DNA of 64,000 nt, taken from Natronorubrum halophilum (GTDB lineage: Archaea > Halobacteriota > Halobacteria > Halobacteriales > Natrialbaceae). The notes beneath the pieces were generated by a model. It was not told the origin of the DNA, ran no database searches, and saw only the letters and a program-made list of their open reading frames with translations. Position numbers and translations under genes: made by a program. The stretch spans positions 1-64,000 of the forward strand of contig NZ_QQTY01000001.1 in the NCBI RefSeq assembly GCF_003670115.1. The letters are read 5' to 3'. Positions 17,101 to 25,844 of the stretch are shown in pieces (the stretch's first letter is position 1; each line of letters begins with the position of its first letter).

Positions 17101-17892
17101 TCAGTTCGGTTCCTGGCGCTCGAAGACGATATCGAGGAACTCGCTCACTGCGGCGTTGAACGCCGTCGGTTGCTCGAGCATCGCCAGATGTGCCGCATCC
17201 TCGAACTCGGCGAGCCAGGCGTCGTCGATCTCCTCGGCGAGGTACTCGTGATACCACGGCGGCGTCAACTGGTCGTACTCCCCGTAGGCTGCGAGCGCGG
17301 GCGTGTCGATCGAGGGCAGTTCGTCGCGAACGTCGAACTCGTGGCAGGTCAGAAAGTCGCGGCGCGTAACCGCCCGTCCGGTCTCGCGGAGCTGTGTCAT
17401 CGACTCCTCGCGGAGGTCGGGATCGGGGTCGTGGAAGAGCCGATCCGGCCCGTGGAGGAACTCGACGGCGCGCTCGAAGTCGGTTTCGAGCCACTCGAGC
17501 AGGTCGTCGAGGACGCCGAGTCGCGCACCGGTTCCGAGAAGGATCGCTGCAGCGGGGTCGAACGAGCGCTTGAGGAGGATGTGCAGAACGACCGCACCGC
17601 CCAGCGAGTTTCCCACGAGGATTCGACTGTCGGTCTCGTCGACGACGGCCAACACGTCGTCGGCGTAGGCTGAGAGCGTCGTGTACCCGGGACTGGCGTC
17701 GACGTCCTCGGAGCTGCCGTGTCCGCTGAGGTCGAGCGTAACGATCGGGTGTCGGTCGACGAGTTCGTGCTGTGCCTTCCAGACGTCGTGCGAGCCGCCG
17801 CTCCCGTGGACGAAACAGATCGGTGGCCCGTCTCCGCCGCGGTCGGCGACCTCGTAGGCCGTGTCCCGGCCGTGGTGTGTGACCGTCTTCAT
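17101..17892 (-). CDS. Alpha/beta hydrolase
   Basis: A 263-residue single-domain hydrolase. The oxyanion region is ICFVHGSGGSHDVWKAQ, the nucleophile elbow is ILVGNSLGGAVVL, the acid is in AAYGEYDQLTPP, and the His is in EDAAHLAMLEQP. Together they form a Ser-Asp-His triad. The substrate is not predictable; the closest style is haloarchaeal esterase/haloperoxidase-type proteins. A minus-strand TATA-like ACTTTAAGCC lies about 27 bp before the ATG. Confidence 0.85.
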   Translation of the reverse strand: MKTVTHHGRDTAYEVADRGGDGPPICFVHGSGGSHDVWKAQHELVDRHPIVTLDLSGHGSSEDVDASPGYTTLSAYADDVLAVVDETDSRILVGNSLGGAVVLHILLKRSFDPAAAILLGTGARLGVLDDLLEWLETDFERAVEFLHGPDRLFHDPDPDLREESMTQLRETGRAVTRRDFLTCHEFDVRDELPSIDTPALAAYGEYDQLTPPWYHEYLAEEIDDAWLAEFEDAAHLAMLEQPTAFNAAVSEFLDIVFERQEPN

Positions 17893-18122
17893 ACGCGTTC
17901 AAACGAGCGGAACCGGCTTAAAGTCTCGAGTCAGCTCACATCGGTGCTCGGACCGTCCGATGCGCTCCGAAGACGCCGTCCTGGCGCGTAGTTTCGCGCC
18001 GACGAATGCACGCGGAGGCTTGAACTGCGAACAACGCTCTTTTCCTCGATCCCGACGCCGTCCCCGATTCAGCTAGCGAAAGGCATATATACTTTGGACG
18101 CTTACTTTGGGTTAGTAATAGT

Positions 18123-18371
18123 ATGACACTCGAACAATTCACCAGGAAGGAAGGGCAGGTAGCCCGCACGTACGACTACGATGGGGGGTCGGTGCTGGCC
18201 GTCGATTTCGGGGCCGACGAAACCGATGCCTCGGTCGACCTCGTCGACGACACGGTAATCGTTGTCGTCGGTGACGAACAGTACGACTTCGATCTTCCCG
18301 ACGGTGCAGACGACGCGCACACGTTTATCAAAAACGGCGTCCTGACTGTCGAGATGGAGGGCGATCTATGA
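18123..18371 (+). CDS. DUF7127 family protein, small HSP20-fold-like partner of Cdc48
   Basis: An 82-residue acidic protein of alternating beta strands ([42 protein letters not shown]), resembling an alpha-crystallin/Hsp20-like fold. Proteins annotated DUF7127 occur before AAA-ATPase genes of the CDC48 type in haloarchaea. The last four bases (ATGA, 18368-18371) overlap the cdc48 start, so translation is likely coupled. A TATA-like catatatac (18084-18092) lies about 35 bp upstream. A role as cofactor or substrate adaptor of Cdc48 is inference from the coupling. Confidence 0.75.
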   Translation: MTLEQFTRKEGQVARTYDYDGGSVLAVDFGADETDASVDLVDDTVIVVVGDEQYDFDLPDGADDAHTFIKNGVLTVEMEGDL

Positions 18372-20632
18372 AACTTACTGTCAAGCCACTGAAACAGAAG
18401 GACGCCGGGCGCGGACTGGCCGCGATCGACCGCGTCTCGATGCGCGAACTCGACCTCGAGAACGGTGACTACATCGTTATCGACGGGAAGGGGGACAACC
18501 AGGCCGTCGCGCGCGTCTGGCCCGGTTACCCCGAAGACGAGGGGCGGGGGATCGTCCGAATCGACGGTCGCCTGCGACAGGAGGCCGACGTCGGCATCGA
18601 CGACCGCGTAACGGTCGAACCCGCGGACGTCAGTCCCGCCAAGTCGGTCACCGTCGCGCTTCCACAGAATCTCCGCATTCGCGGGGACATCGGTCCCCTC
18701 GTGCGTGACAAACTGAGCGGACAGGCCGTTACCGAGGGCCAGACGGTACCGTTCTCGCTCTCGTTCGGTCCGATGGCCAGTTCCGGCCAGTCGGTGCCGC
18801 TGAAGATCGCGAGCACCTCGCCGAGTGGAACCGTCGTCATCACGGACTCGACGAGCATCGAGATCTCCGAGACGCCGGCCGAGCAGGTTAGCTCCCCCGG
18901 CGGTGCGTCCACGGACGGCGTTCCGAACGTCACCTACGAGGACATCGGCGGCCTCGACAGCGAACTCGACCAGGTTCGCGAGATGATCGAACTGCCGATG
19001 CGCCACCCCGAGCTGTTCCAGCAGCTGGGTATCGAGCCGCCGAAGGGCGTTCTCCTGCACGGCCCGCCGGGCACCGGGAAGACCCTGATGGCCAAGGCCG
19101 TGGCCAACGAGATCGACGCCCACTTCGAGACGATCTCCGGACCGGAGATCATGTCGAAGTACTACGGCGAGAGCGAGGAGAAGCTCCGTGAGGTCTTCGA
19201 GGAAGCCGAGGAGAACGCGCCCGCGATCGTCTTCATCGACGAACTCGACTCCATCGCCGCAAAGCGTGAAGACGCCGGCGGCGACGTCGAACGGCGCGTC
19301 GTCGCGCAACTGCTCAGCCTGATGGACGGCCTGGAAGAGCGCGGTCGCGTCACCGTCATCGCGGCGACCAACCGCGTCGACGACATCGATCCCGCGCTCC
19401 GCCGCGGCGGTCGCTTCGACCGCGAGATCGAAATCGGCGTCCCGGACAAGGGCGGTCGCAAGGAAATCCTGCAGGTACACACCCGCGGGATGCCGCTCTC
19501 GGAGGCCGTGGATCTCGATCGCTACGCCGAGAACACGCACGGATTCGTCGGCGCCGACCTCGAGTCGCTCGTCCGCGAAAGTGCGATGAACGCACTGCGT
19601 CGCATCCGTCCCGACCTCGATCTTGAGGAAGAGGAGATCGACGCCGAAGTGCTCGAGTCGCTCGAGGTCTCCGAAGGCGACTTCAAGGAGGCACTCAAGG
19701 GCATCCAGCCCTCCGCGATGCGCGAGGTCTTCGTCGAAGTGCCCGACGTCACCTGGAACGACGTCGGCGGACTCGGCGACACGAAAGAGCGCCTCCGCGA
19801 GACGATCCAGTGGCCGCTCGACTACCCGGAGGTGTTCGAGGCGATGGACATGCAGGCCGCCAAAGGCGTCATGATGTTCGGTCCGCCGGGGACCGGGAAG
19901 ACGCTGCTCGCCAAGGCGGTCGCCAACGAGGCCCAGTCGAACTTCATCTCGATCAAGGGCCCCGAGCTGCTGAACAAGTACGTCGGCGAGTCCGAGAAGG
20001 GCGTCCGAGAGATCTTCGAGAAGGCGCGGTCGAACGCACCGACCGTGATCTTCTTCGACGAGATCGACTCCATCGCCGGCGAACGCGGCCAGCGACAGGG
20101 TGACTCCGGCGTCGGCGAACGCGTCGTCTCCCAGCTGCTGACCGAACTCGACGGCCTCGAGGAACTCGAGGACGTCGTCGTGATCGCCACGACCAACCGA
20201 CCCGACCTGATCGACTCGGCCCTGCTCCGTCCCGGACGGCTGGACAGGCACGTCCACGTGCCGGTCCCCGACGAGGACGGCCGCCGGAAGATCTTCGAGG
20301 TCCACACCCGCAACAAGCCCCTGGCCGACGCGGTCGACCTCGAGTGGCTCGCCGGCGAGACGGAGGGTTACGTCGGTGCCGACATCGAAGCGGTCACTCG
20401 CGAGGCCTCCATGGCCGCCAGTCGCGAGTTCATCAACTCGGTCGATCCCGAGGAGATGGGCGACACCATCGGCAACGTCCGCATCAGCAAGGAGCACTTC
20501 GAACACGCGCTCAACGAGGTCCAGCCGAGCGTGACTCCCGAGACGCGCGAGCGCTACGAGGAGATCGAAGAGAACTTCCAGCAGGCGGAACCGACCCAGG
20601 AACAGGACCAGCTCGGACGGACGTTCCAATAA
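18368..20632 (+). CDS. cdc48: CDC48/VAT-type AAA+ ATPase
   Basis: A 754-residue archaeal p97/VAT homologue that unfolds proteins for the proteasome. The N domain (1-185) has the double-psi barrel starting [20 protein letters not shown]1 has Walker A GPPGTGKT at residue 232, [13 protein letters not shown] as Walker B, and [15 protein letters not shown]2 has Walker A GPPGTGKT at residue 505, [13 protein letters not shown], and [17 protein letters not shown] with its arginine fingers. The C-terminal tail is acidic and Gln-rich ([17 protein letters not shown]). It is translationally coupled to DUF7127. Haloarchaea have several paralogues; this one has the full VAT layout. Confidence 0.97.
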   Translation: MKLTVKPLKQKDAGRGLAAIDRVSMRELDLENGDYIVIDGKGDNQAVARVWPGYPEDEGRGIVRIDGRLRQEADVGIDDRVTVEPADVSPAKSVTVALPQNLRIRGDIGPLVRDKLSGQAVTEGQTVPFSLSFGPMASSGQSVPLKIASTSPSGTVVITDSTSIEISETPAEQVSSPGGASTDGVPNVTYEDIGGLDSELDQVREMIELPMRHPELFQQLGIEPPKGVLLHGPPGTGKTLMAKAVANEIDAHFETISGPEIMSKYYGESEEKLREVFEEAEENAPAIVFIDELDSIAAKREDAGGDVERRVVAQLLSLMDGLEERGRVTVIAATNRVDDIDPALRRGGRFDREIEIGVPDKGGRKEILQVHTRGMPLSEAVDLDRYAENTHGFVGADLESLVRESAMNALRRIRPDLDLEEEEIDAEVLESLEVSEGDFKEALKGIQPSAMREVFVEVPDVTWNDVGGLGDTKERLRETIQWPLDYPEVFEAMDMQAAKGVMMFGPPGTGKTLLAKAVANEAQSNFISIKGPELLNKYVGESEKGVREIFEKARSNAPTVIFFDEIDSIAGERGQRQGDSGVGERVVSQLLTELDGLEELEDVVVIATTNRPDLIDSALLRPGRLDRHVHVPVPDEDGRRKIFEVHTRNKPLADAVDLEWLAGETEGYVGADIEAVTREASMAASREFINSVDPEEMGDTIGNVRISKEHFEHALNEVQPSVTPETRERYEEIEENFQQAEPTQEQDQLGRTFQ

Positions 20633-20980
20633 GCGTCGATCGCTGCGGGCCGGTCGCGGCCACAGCCGGCGTTCGTCGCCGACGTTTCACCGAGGATTAC
20701 GATCGCGATCGGCTGCCGATGATGCGGAGCGCGAATCCGCGCTCTCGTCGTCGATGGCGGTCTCGAGGGTGACTACTTCTCTTTCGTATCGTTCGTTTAT
20801 GCGTACGTCGAACGCCCGTTGAGCGCTCTCGAACCCGCCGGTTCTCGTGCGCGCGAAACGCGCAAATCGTCGCGAACGCGGGGCGAGGATTCCTCGCGCC
20901 CGCGAGTCAGGCGCATATTTCGCTCTTGTCGATACGAAACAATCAATGTCTCGAATCCGGAATGAACGCGTGAAGAACGG
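20633..20980. other. Intergenic region without a recognised gene
   Basis: This 348-bp stretch between cdc48 and the VTT protein has no frame that looks like a haloarchaeal protein. It contains an imperfect GC-rich hairpin around 20881-20901 (gggcgagga/tcctcgcgccc) that could end the cdc48 transcript. The plus-strand AT-richer part near 20905-20950 may hold the promoter of the next gene. Confidence 0.4.
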
Positions 20981-21493
20981 ATGATCGACTCCCTGATCGA
21001 CGCCAGTTTCTCGTTCCTGCTCGCGTTCGGCTTACCGGCGGTGTTCGTGGTCTTCGTCTTCAAGGGTGCGATCGTCGGTAAACCCCTGCCGACCTCGGTC
21101 TTTCTCCCCGGGTACATCTTTGCGATATCGGCCTCGCGCCGAACGATCGCGCTCGTCGTCCTGGTCGCCTCGCTCGGCTACACCTGCGGGCAGGTGCTCG
21201 TCTACGCGATCGCCGCCCGCTGGGGGATTGAGGGGGTCCGATCGCTGCCAGGCGTAACGATCTCCGACGAGCAGGTGGCGCGATCGAACCGGCTGTTCCG
21301 GCGGTACAGCGGGGCCGGAATCTTCGTCACCAACTTGGTGCCGTACGTCGGGAGTTTCATCCTCATTCCGGCGGGGATCGCCTCCTATCCGCTCGGCCGA
21401 GCGACGGTGTACGCGTTCGTGTCGACGGTGCTGAACTACGTGCTCATCGTCTGGATCGTCGTCGGGTCCGTCCAGTTCGTCGCCGGGCTCTGA
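20981..21493 (+). CDS. VTT/DedA-like integral membrane protein
   Basis: A 170-residue membrane protein with about five hydrophobic spans. The family-type segments are FVFKGAIVGKPLPTSVFLPG (re-entrant loop region near residues 26-45) and RYSGAGIFVTNLVPYVGSFI, where a conserved small-residue/Pro-Gly loop is expected. DedA/VTT proteins act in lipid scrambling or undecaprenyl-type carrier recycling. The exact role in archaea is unknown. Shorter than bacterial DedA (about 200 residues), so the call is moderate. Confidence 0.65.
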   Translation: MIDSLIDASFSFLLAFGLPAVFVVFVFKGAIVGKPLPTSVFLPGYIFAISASRRTIALVVLVASLGYTCGQVLVYAIAARWGIEGVRSLPGVTISDEQVARSNRLFRRYSGAGIFVTNLVPYVGSFILIPAGIASYPLGRATVYAFVSTVLNYVLIVWIVVGSVQFVAGL

Positions 21494-21555
21494 TCGGCGG
21501 CGCAGCGAGTGTTGCCGGTTGCGCGTCTCGCGGGCGAAAAATCGAGCCGGTCGGA

Positions 21556-22035
21556 TTACGAGGTCACTTCCGCCGATTTCGCCTCGAGTTCCTCGAGCAC
21601 CTCCTCTGCGTGTCCCTCCGGCGAGACGCCCTCGTACACGGCCTCGATACGACCGTCGGGGCCGACGAGGTAGGTGTTTCTGAAGACGCCGTCGAAGGTG
21701 TTTCCGAACATCTGCTTTTCGCCGTAGGAGTCGTACAGCGTCGCGACCTCGCCGAGTTCGTCCGAGAGCAGGTCGAACTCGAGGTCGTACTCTTCGGCGA
21801 AAGAATCGATGTCGTCGACCGGATCGTCGCTGATACCGACGACGGAAGCGTCGTAGTCGGCGAAGCGCGATTGCGAATCGTTGAACTCGCAGGCTTCGGT
21901 GGTGCACCCGTCGGTGTTCGCACGCGGGTAAAAGTACAGGACGAGTCGCTCGCCCTCGAAATCGGATCGGCGGACGATATCGCCGTGCTGGTTTGGCAGT
22001 TCGAACTCGGGTGCTTCGTCGCCGACGTCGAGCAT
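21556..22035 (-). CDS. bcp: Peroxiredoxin, Bcp/PrxQ type
   Basis: A 159-residue thiol peroxidase. YFYPRANTDGCTTEACEFND contains the peroxidatic Cys, with the resolving Cys five residues later, the hallmark of the atypical two-Cys Bcp group. VVGISDDPVDDIDSFAEEYD and the FRNTYLVGPDGRI strand complete the fold. It reduces H2O2 and organic hydroperoxides using thioredoxin-like donors. ATG at 22035. Confidence 0.93.
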   Translation of the reverse strand: MLDVGDEAPEFELPNQHGDIVRRSDFEGERLVLYFYPRANTDGCTTEACEFNDSQSRFADYDASVVGISDDPVDDIDSFAEEYDLEFDLLSDELGEVATLYDSYGEKQMFGNTFDGVFRNTYLVGPDGRIEAVYEGVSPEGHAEEVLEELEAKSAEVTS

Positions 22036-22203
22036 GGCCGTGTGTTAGCGACGGTCGATGTATGTGTTGTGATTCCGCTCGGTCACACGGCGGACGTCTC
22101 GCAGCCGGTCGAATACGTCGAACGAATTCGTAGAAAAGCCGTCGAACGAACCCGTCGAACCGACTATCGAGAACGGGACGAACTCGAGGCGAAGGGATGG
22201 CGG

Positions 22204-23208
22204 TTACTCGAGCGGTTCGGCCGCTTCCTGATCGACGAGCGGCGTCGCGTTTTGCTCGGGAAGCGTCACGACGTCGTCGGTCGAGAGCGAATACTCGCGG
22301 TCGTCGACGCCGAGGATCGAGCCGATGTCTCGGGTGATTTTGACGGTCACGCGGTCGACATCGTCGGCTCCGTCGGCGTCCGGTCCGGAACCGGTGGCGT
22401 CGGCGTCCGACTGCGGATCCGCAGTCGATGTCGAATCCACGTTCGATGAATCATCGATCGTCGGCCCGTCGCCTCCCATGACGTCCGCGGGAGTCACACC
22501 GCTCGAGTCGTCGCCGGAGTCGCTCTCGGCTCCCACTCCCCCGTCAGCCGCGGCGGTCGACTCGGTATCTGCCGGCGGGTCCTGCGGTGGCACCGGCGGT
22601 GTCTCGTCGGCCGTCGTTTGACCGGGCACCGAGTCCAACCCGGTCGCGGGTTCGGAGTCGCCGTCCGGATCGGGCTCGGAACGGCGGTCGTCGGAACCTG
22701 GCGGACTCGGATCCCGGGACCCGGACTCGGATACACCCTCGCGTGCCCCGCTACCTGTCTCCGTCTCCGGTCCGCGCTCGGACGCGGTTTCAGCGTCGGC
22801 CCCCGCTGCAGCCTCGGTGTCGACGCCCTCTAAGACGTCGAGCACTCGAGACTTGTTCGAGCCGATGCGTTCGACGAGGTCGTCGAAGAGGTCGGCCTCC
22901 TCGGCGGTCAGGCCCTCGTCGTCGGCCGCCATGCCGGCCGCGGCGAGGCTGGCCTGTTTGACGAGTTTCCCCATCCGGCGCTCGTAGATCGCCTCGACGA
23001 CGTCCTTGGCGGTCTCGATCTCGTCGGTGAGCCGGCTCACTTCCGGCGACGAGAAGGGATCGTCGGCCTGCTCGGCGACGCGGTCGCGTTCGTCCTCGAG
23101 GGTGGCGATGTACTCGCCGACCTCCTGGTAGAACGAGGGGCGCAGGTTCTGGAGGCTGTCCTTCTGGCGCTCCTTGCTCTGGACCGAACGCAACTCGTCT
23201 AAATTCAT
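22204..23208 (-). CDS. GINS subunit of the replicative helicase complex (GINS51/15)
   Basis: A 334-residue archaeal GINS. The alpha-helical A domain (residues 1-130) includes MNLDELRSVQSKERQ, SFYQEVGEYIATLEDERDRV and the YERRMGKLVKQA helix. An acidic, disordered linker runs from about 135 to 280. The small B domain forms the end (DRVTVKITRDIGSILGVDDR, YSLSTDDVVTLPE). GINS links MCM to the rest of the replisome. The linker is far longer than in Methanogens but usual for halophiles. Its ATG overlaps the priS stop (ATGA, 23205-23208), which couples their translation. Confidence 0.88.
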   Translation of the reverse strand: MNLDELRSVQSKERQKDSLQNLRPSFYQEVGEYIATLEDERDRVAEQADDPFSSPEVSRLTDEIETAKDVVEAIYERRMGKLVKQASLAAAGMAADDEGLTAEEADLFDDLVERIGSNKSRVLDVLEGVDTEAAAGADAETASERGPETETGSGAREGVSESGSRDPSPPGSDDRRSEPDPDGDSEPATGLDSVPGQTTADETPPVPPQDPPADTESTAAADGGVGAESDSGDDSSGVTPADVMGGDGPTIDDSSNVDSTSTADPQSDADATGSGPDADGADDVDRVTVKITRDIGSILGVDDREYSLSTDDVVTLPEQNATPLVDQEAAEPLE

Positions 23209-24380
23209 TCTTTTTCCTTCTCAGCTCTGCCGCGTGCCATCAAGAACACGGCAACGTACTCTGGTACTGACTGGTCACCCTCCGCGACCGTAAAACTATC
23301 CCCGCCGAGTTCGACCTCGCCGCCGTCGGTGACGTCGACCGTGATCTCGTGACCCCGAAACGTCTCTGGAACGGCATCGTCTAGCGGATCGAAGCCCGCT
23401 ATCTCGTCGCGCTCGAGTCGCACCGTCTCCAGTCCGCTCCCACCGTGGAGGCTCCCCGGGAGACGGATGAGCCGATTCGTGTCGGTGGTTACGGGCTCGT
23501 CGATCGGCGCGTTGTCGCGCTCGACTGCCTGGTCGGCGAACCGTTCCGCGAGCTGGGCAACCGCGGTGTGGACGGTGACGTTGCCCGCCTCGAGTTGCTC
23601 GCGGTTGTTGCGTGCGGCGTTGAGCGTCGCCGTCGCCTTCCCCTCGCCGATCCCGTCAAACTCCTGAAGGCGCGCCAAGGCGCCGGCCTCTTCGAGGGCG
23701 AGCAGGTCGTCGATGTAGTCCATCAGGTGGGCGTGCGTGCGGGCTCCCCAGCCCCCCTCGATCTCGAGCGTTCGTCGCTCCGTCGGCGTCTTTCGGCCGA
23801 GCCCGGCGACGGTTTCGGTCTCGATCAACTCCTCGAAGTCCAGCCCGATGCCGCGAACGTAGTCGACGATCTCGCGGCGGTGCTCTCGTTCCAGGTGCAG
23901 AACGTTCTCGTCGCGGACGTGGACGTGATAGCCGCGACCGCCCGAGAAGACGATCTCGAGGTTCTCGAAGCCGAAATCGCTCTCGAGGAACTCGAGGAGT
24001 CGGAGGAGCGCGTCCTTACACTTCGCGAGCATCTCGGCGTAGGAGTCCTCGCCGAGGGTCACGCTCGGCAGGTGATCGGCGTCCAGGTCGAAGACGAGAT
24101 CGGCGGACTGCCAGTCCTTCTCAGCCATCGAACTCGCGCCGGGGTCGCAAAAGCGACCCGCGGAGAAGTAGACGTGTTGTGGACGTTTCCGAACGAGGAA
24201 CTCCGAGATATCGCCTAGTTCGAGCAGCGAACGGTGGCGGACCATCGTCGTCTCGGGGCCTTCCGTCCAGGGGATGAACCCCCACTCGCGTTCGTTGGCC
24301 GCGGGTGGCGGCGTAATCTCCGTCCGCCGGTAGTGATCACGAAATCGCCCTCGAAGATAGGCTCTCGTTCGCTCCTCCAT
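23205..24380 (-). CDS. priS: DNA primase small (catalytic) subunit
   Basis: A 391-residue archaeal/eukaryotic-type primase. It lays RNA/DNA primers for replication together with PriL. The catalytic motifs are DLVFDLDAD (two metal-binding Asp), IVFSGGRGYHVHVRDE (nucleotide binding), and the later TNRLIRLPGSLHGGSGL loop. The zinc-stem region near VYFSAGRFCDP carries a cysteine. A minus-strand TATA-like GTTATACT (24408-24416) lies about 32 bp before the ATG. Transcription runs priS then GINS51, a widely conserved archaeal pair. Confidence 0.96.
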   Translation of the reverse strand: MEERTRAYLRGRFRDHYRRTEITPPPAANEREWGFIPWTEGPETTMVRHRSLLELGDISEFLVRKRPQHVYFSAGRFCDPGASSMAEKDWQSADLVFDLDADHLPSVTLGEDSYAEMLAKCKDALLRLLEFLESDFGFENLEIVFSGGRGYHVHVRDENVLHLEREHRREIVDYVRGIGLDFEELIETETVAGLGRKTPTERRTLEIEGGWGARTHAHLMDYIDDLLALEEAGALARLQEFDGIGEGKATATLNAARNNREQLEAGNVTVHTAVAQLAERFADQAVERDNAPIDEPVTTDTNRLIRLPGSLHGGSGLETVRLERDEIAGFDPLDDAVPETFRGHEITVDVTDGGEVELGGDSFTVAEGDQSVPEYVAVFLMARGRAEKEKE

Positions 24381-24534
24381 GCGCCTCGGGTAGTCGTCGG
24401 TCGGGGAGTATAACCCTGCCGAATGGTCGGCTTCGCGGGATGACGCCTCGAGGGGAGACCAGCGGGACGGCGATGCGTCGGTCTCCGGAACTGCGAATCC
24501 GACGCTAACTGGAGCGGAGTCCCTCGAGCGCCGG

Positions 24535-25011
24535 TCAGCGCCGCATCAGTTCCGAGATCTTGTCGGTGATGCCGACGTCGGTGCCGAGTTTGAGGTAGTA
24601 GGCGTCGCCGCCGTCCTCGTAGTAGTCGTCGATGCGGCGTTTGATCTCGAAGCCGAGGTGTTCGTAGAACTGGAGGGCGTTTTCGTTGCTCGTCCGCGCG
24701 TGACACGTGATCGTATCGTGATCCTCCGCTACGCGCGCGACGAGTTGCTTTCCGATCCCTTCGCCGCGGATCTCGGGGGAGACCGCCAGAAAGAGAATGT
24801 AGCCGTCGCGTCGAACGGCAGCGAAGCCCACCAGTTTCCCGTCCTGTACGTAACAGTGAACCTTGGAGCGGCGGTAGGCATTCGTAAAGAAGTTCTGTCG
24901 CTGTTTGAGGACGCCTTCCCGACGGTTGATCTCCTCTTTGAGCTGCCAGGCTTCGTCGACGAAGTCGTCACTCCCCGGCGTGACGACGCGACTGTCGATA
25001 TTGACGCTCAC
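24535..25011 (-). CDS. GNAT N-acetyltransferase (RimI-like)
   Basis: A 158-residue GNAT-fold protein. LFLAVSPEIRGEGIGKQLVA is the acetyl-CoA pyrophosphate-binding motif A, and SNENALQFYEHLGFEIKRR is the C-terminal motif. This resembles RimI/Naa10-type N-terminal protein acetylases. The GTG start at 25011 is supported by a minus-strand TATA-like AATTATATTG (25034-25043) about 27 bp upstream. It lies upstream of priS-GINS51 on the same strand with a 154-bp gap containing the priS promoter, so it need not be in the same transcript. Confidence 0.85.
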   Translation of the reverse strand: MSVNIDSRVVTPGSDDFVDEAWQLKEEINRREGVLKQRQNFFTNAYRRSKVHCYVQDGKLVGFAAVRRDGYILFLAVSPEIRGEGIGKQLVARVAEDHDTITCHARTSNENALQFYEHLGFEIKRRIDDYYEDGGDAYYLKLGTDVGITDKISELMRR

Positions 25012-25249
25012 TAGCTCTCCCTACCATCGTCGCCAATATAATTCCACCGGCAGTCGTTGATTCGGAACGTCAGCCGCGAGTACTATCGCCGCCATCGGTG
25101 GTGATCGCCGTTCCGCTTCGACAATCGTTCGACGGTGACTGTCCGTGACTCGCGATTCAATCGGTGAACAGTTGACGCGTAGCGCTGACGGACGCCGGGA
25201 ATCGACGGGCATACGACGCCGGTAGTCGAAGGCGTTGACAACGATCGCG

Positions 25250-25726
25250 ATGACACAGGAACGAGGCCGACGGTTCGAACTCCAGGATCACACGGCCGAC
25301 ATCGCCGTCGAGGCGGCCGGCGACTCGCTCGAGGAGGTCTTCGCCGCCGTCGCCGACGGGCTGGCGGCCGCCTCGTGCGACGAAATCGCCGCGGAGACGG
25401 GCGAGGTTTTTTCGCTTTCGGTAACCGCGGAGAGCCGTGAGGCCCTGCTGTTCGATTATCTGGACGAACTGATTTACCTGCGAGACGTCCGCGCGGAACT
25501 GCCGGTCGATCACCGCGTCGAGACGATCGGAAGACCGACGGATCGGCGGGACGGTGAGGATACCGACGCCGACGACTGGTCGCTCGAGGCCAGCGCCCGC
25601 GGCGTCCCCCTCGCCGAACTCGACGCCCGCGAAGTGAAGGCCGTGACGTACTCCGAGATGCGACTCGAGCGCGCGTCCGGAGCCGACGACGAGGACTGGG
25701 AGGCGTACGTCGTCTTCGACGTGTGA
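25250..25726 (+). CDS. Archease
   Basis: A 158-residue archease, the activator that lets RtcB catalyse many turnovers of RNA ligation and speeds its guanylylation. Seen are ELQDHTADIAVEAAGDSLEE (metal-binding Asp near the start), the acidic LLFDYLDELIYLRD core, and the C-terminal VKAVTYSEMRLE and EAYVVFDV, which ends in the conserved Asp-Val. I chose the ATG at 25250 over a TTG five codons upstream. It sits 118 bp ahead of rtcB on the same strand, the natural functional pair. Confidence 0.93.
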   Translation: MTQERGRRFELQDHTADIAVEAAGDSLEEVFAAVADGLAAASCDEIAAETGEVFSLSVTAESREALLFDYLDELIYLRDVRAELPVDHRVETIGRPTDRRDGEDTDADDWSLEASARGVPLAELDAREVKAVTYSEMRLERASGADDEDWEAYVVFDV

Positions 25727-25844
25727 CGGCCCCGTCTTCGATCGATCGAGACCACCGGCGAACACCGGCGGCGACGGCGAACCCGAGCGGGGAACCCGGA
25801 CGCAGAGACGAACATCTTTGACCGTCGGGACGCGAGAGTCGCGT

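Noticed and set aside
18176-20629. An 817-codon open frame on the minus strand
   Set aside because: It lies opposite cdc48 and its composition is the mirror of the real gene. High GC with strong third-position bias creates such antisense frames. No domain is recognisable.
22204-23208. GINS gene as a frameshifted fusion because of its long acidic middle
   Set aside because: The A and B domains are both intact in one frame, and acidic linkers of this kind are usual in haloarchaeal GINS51.
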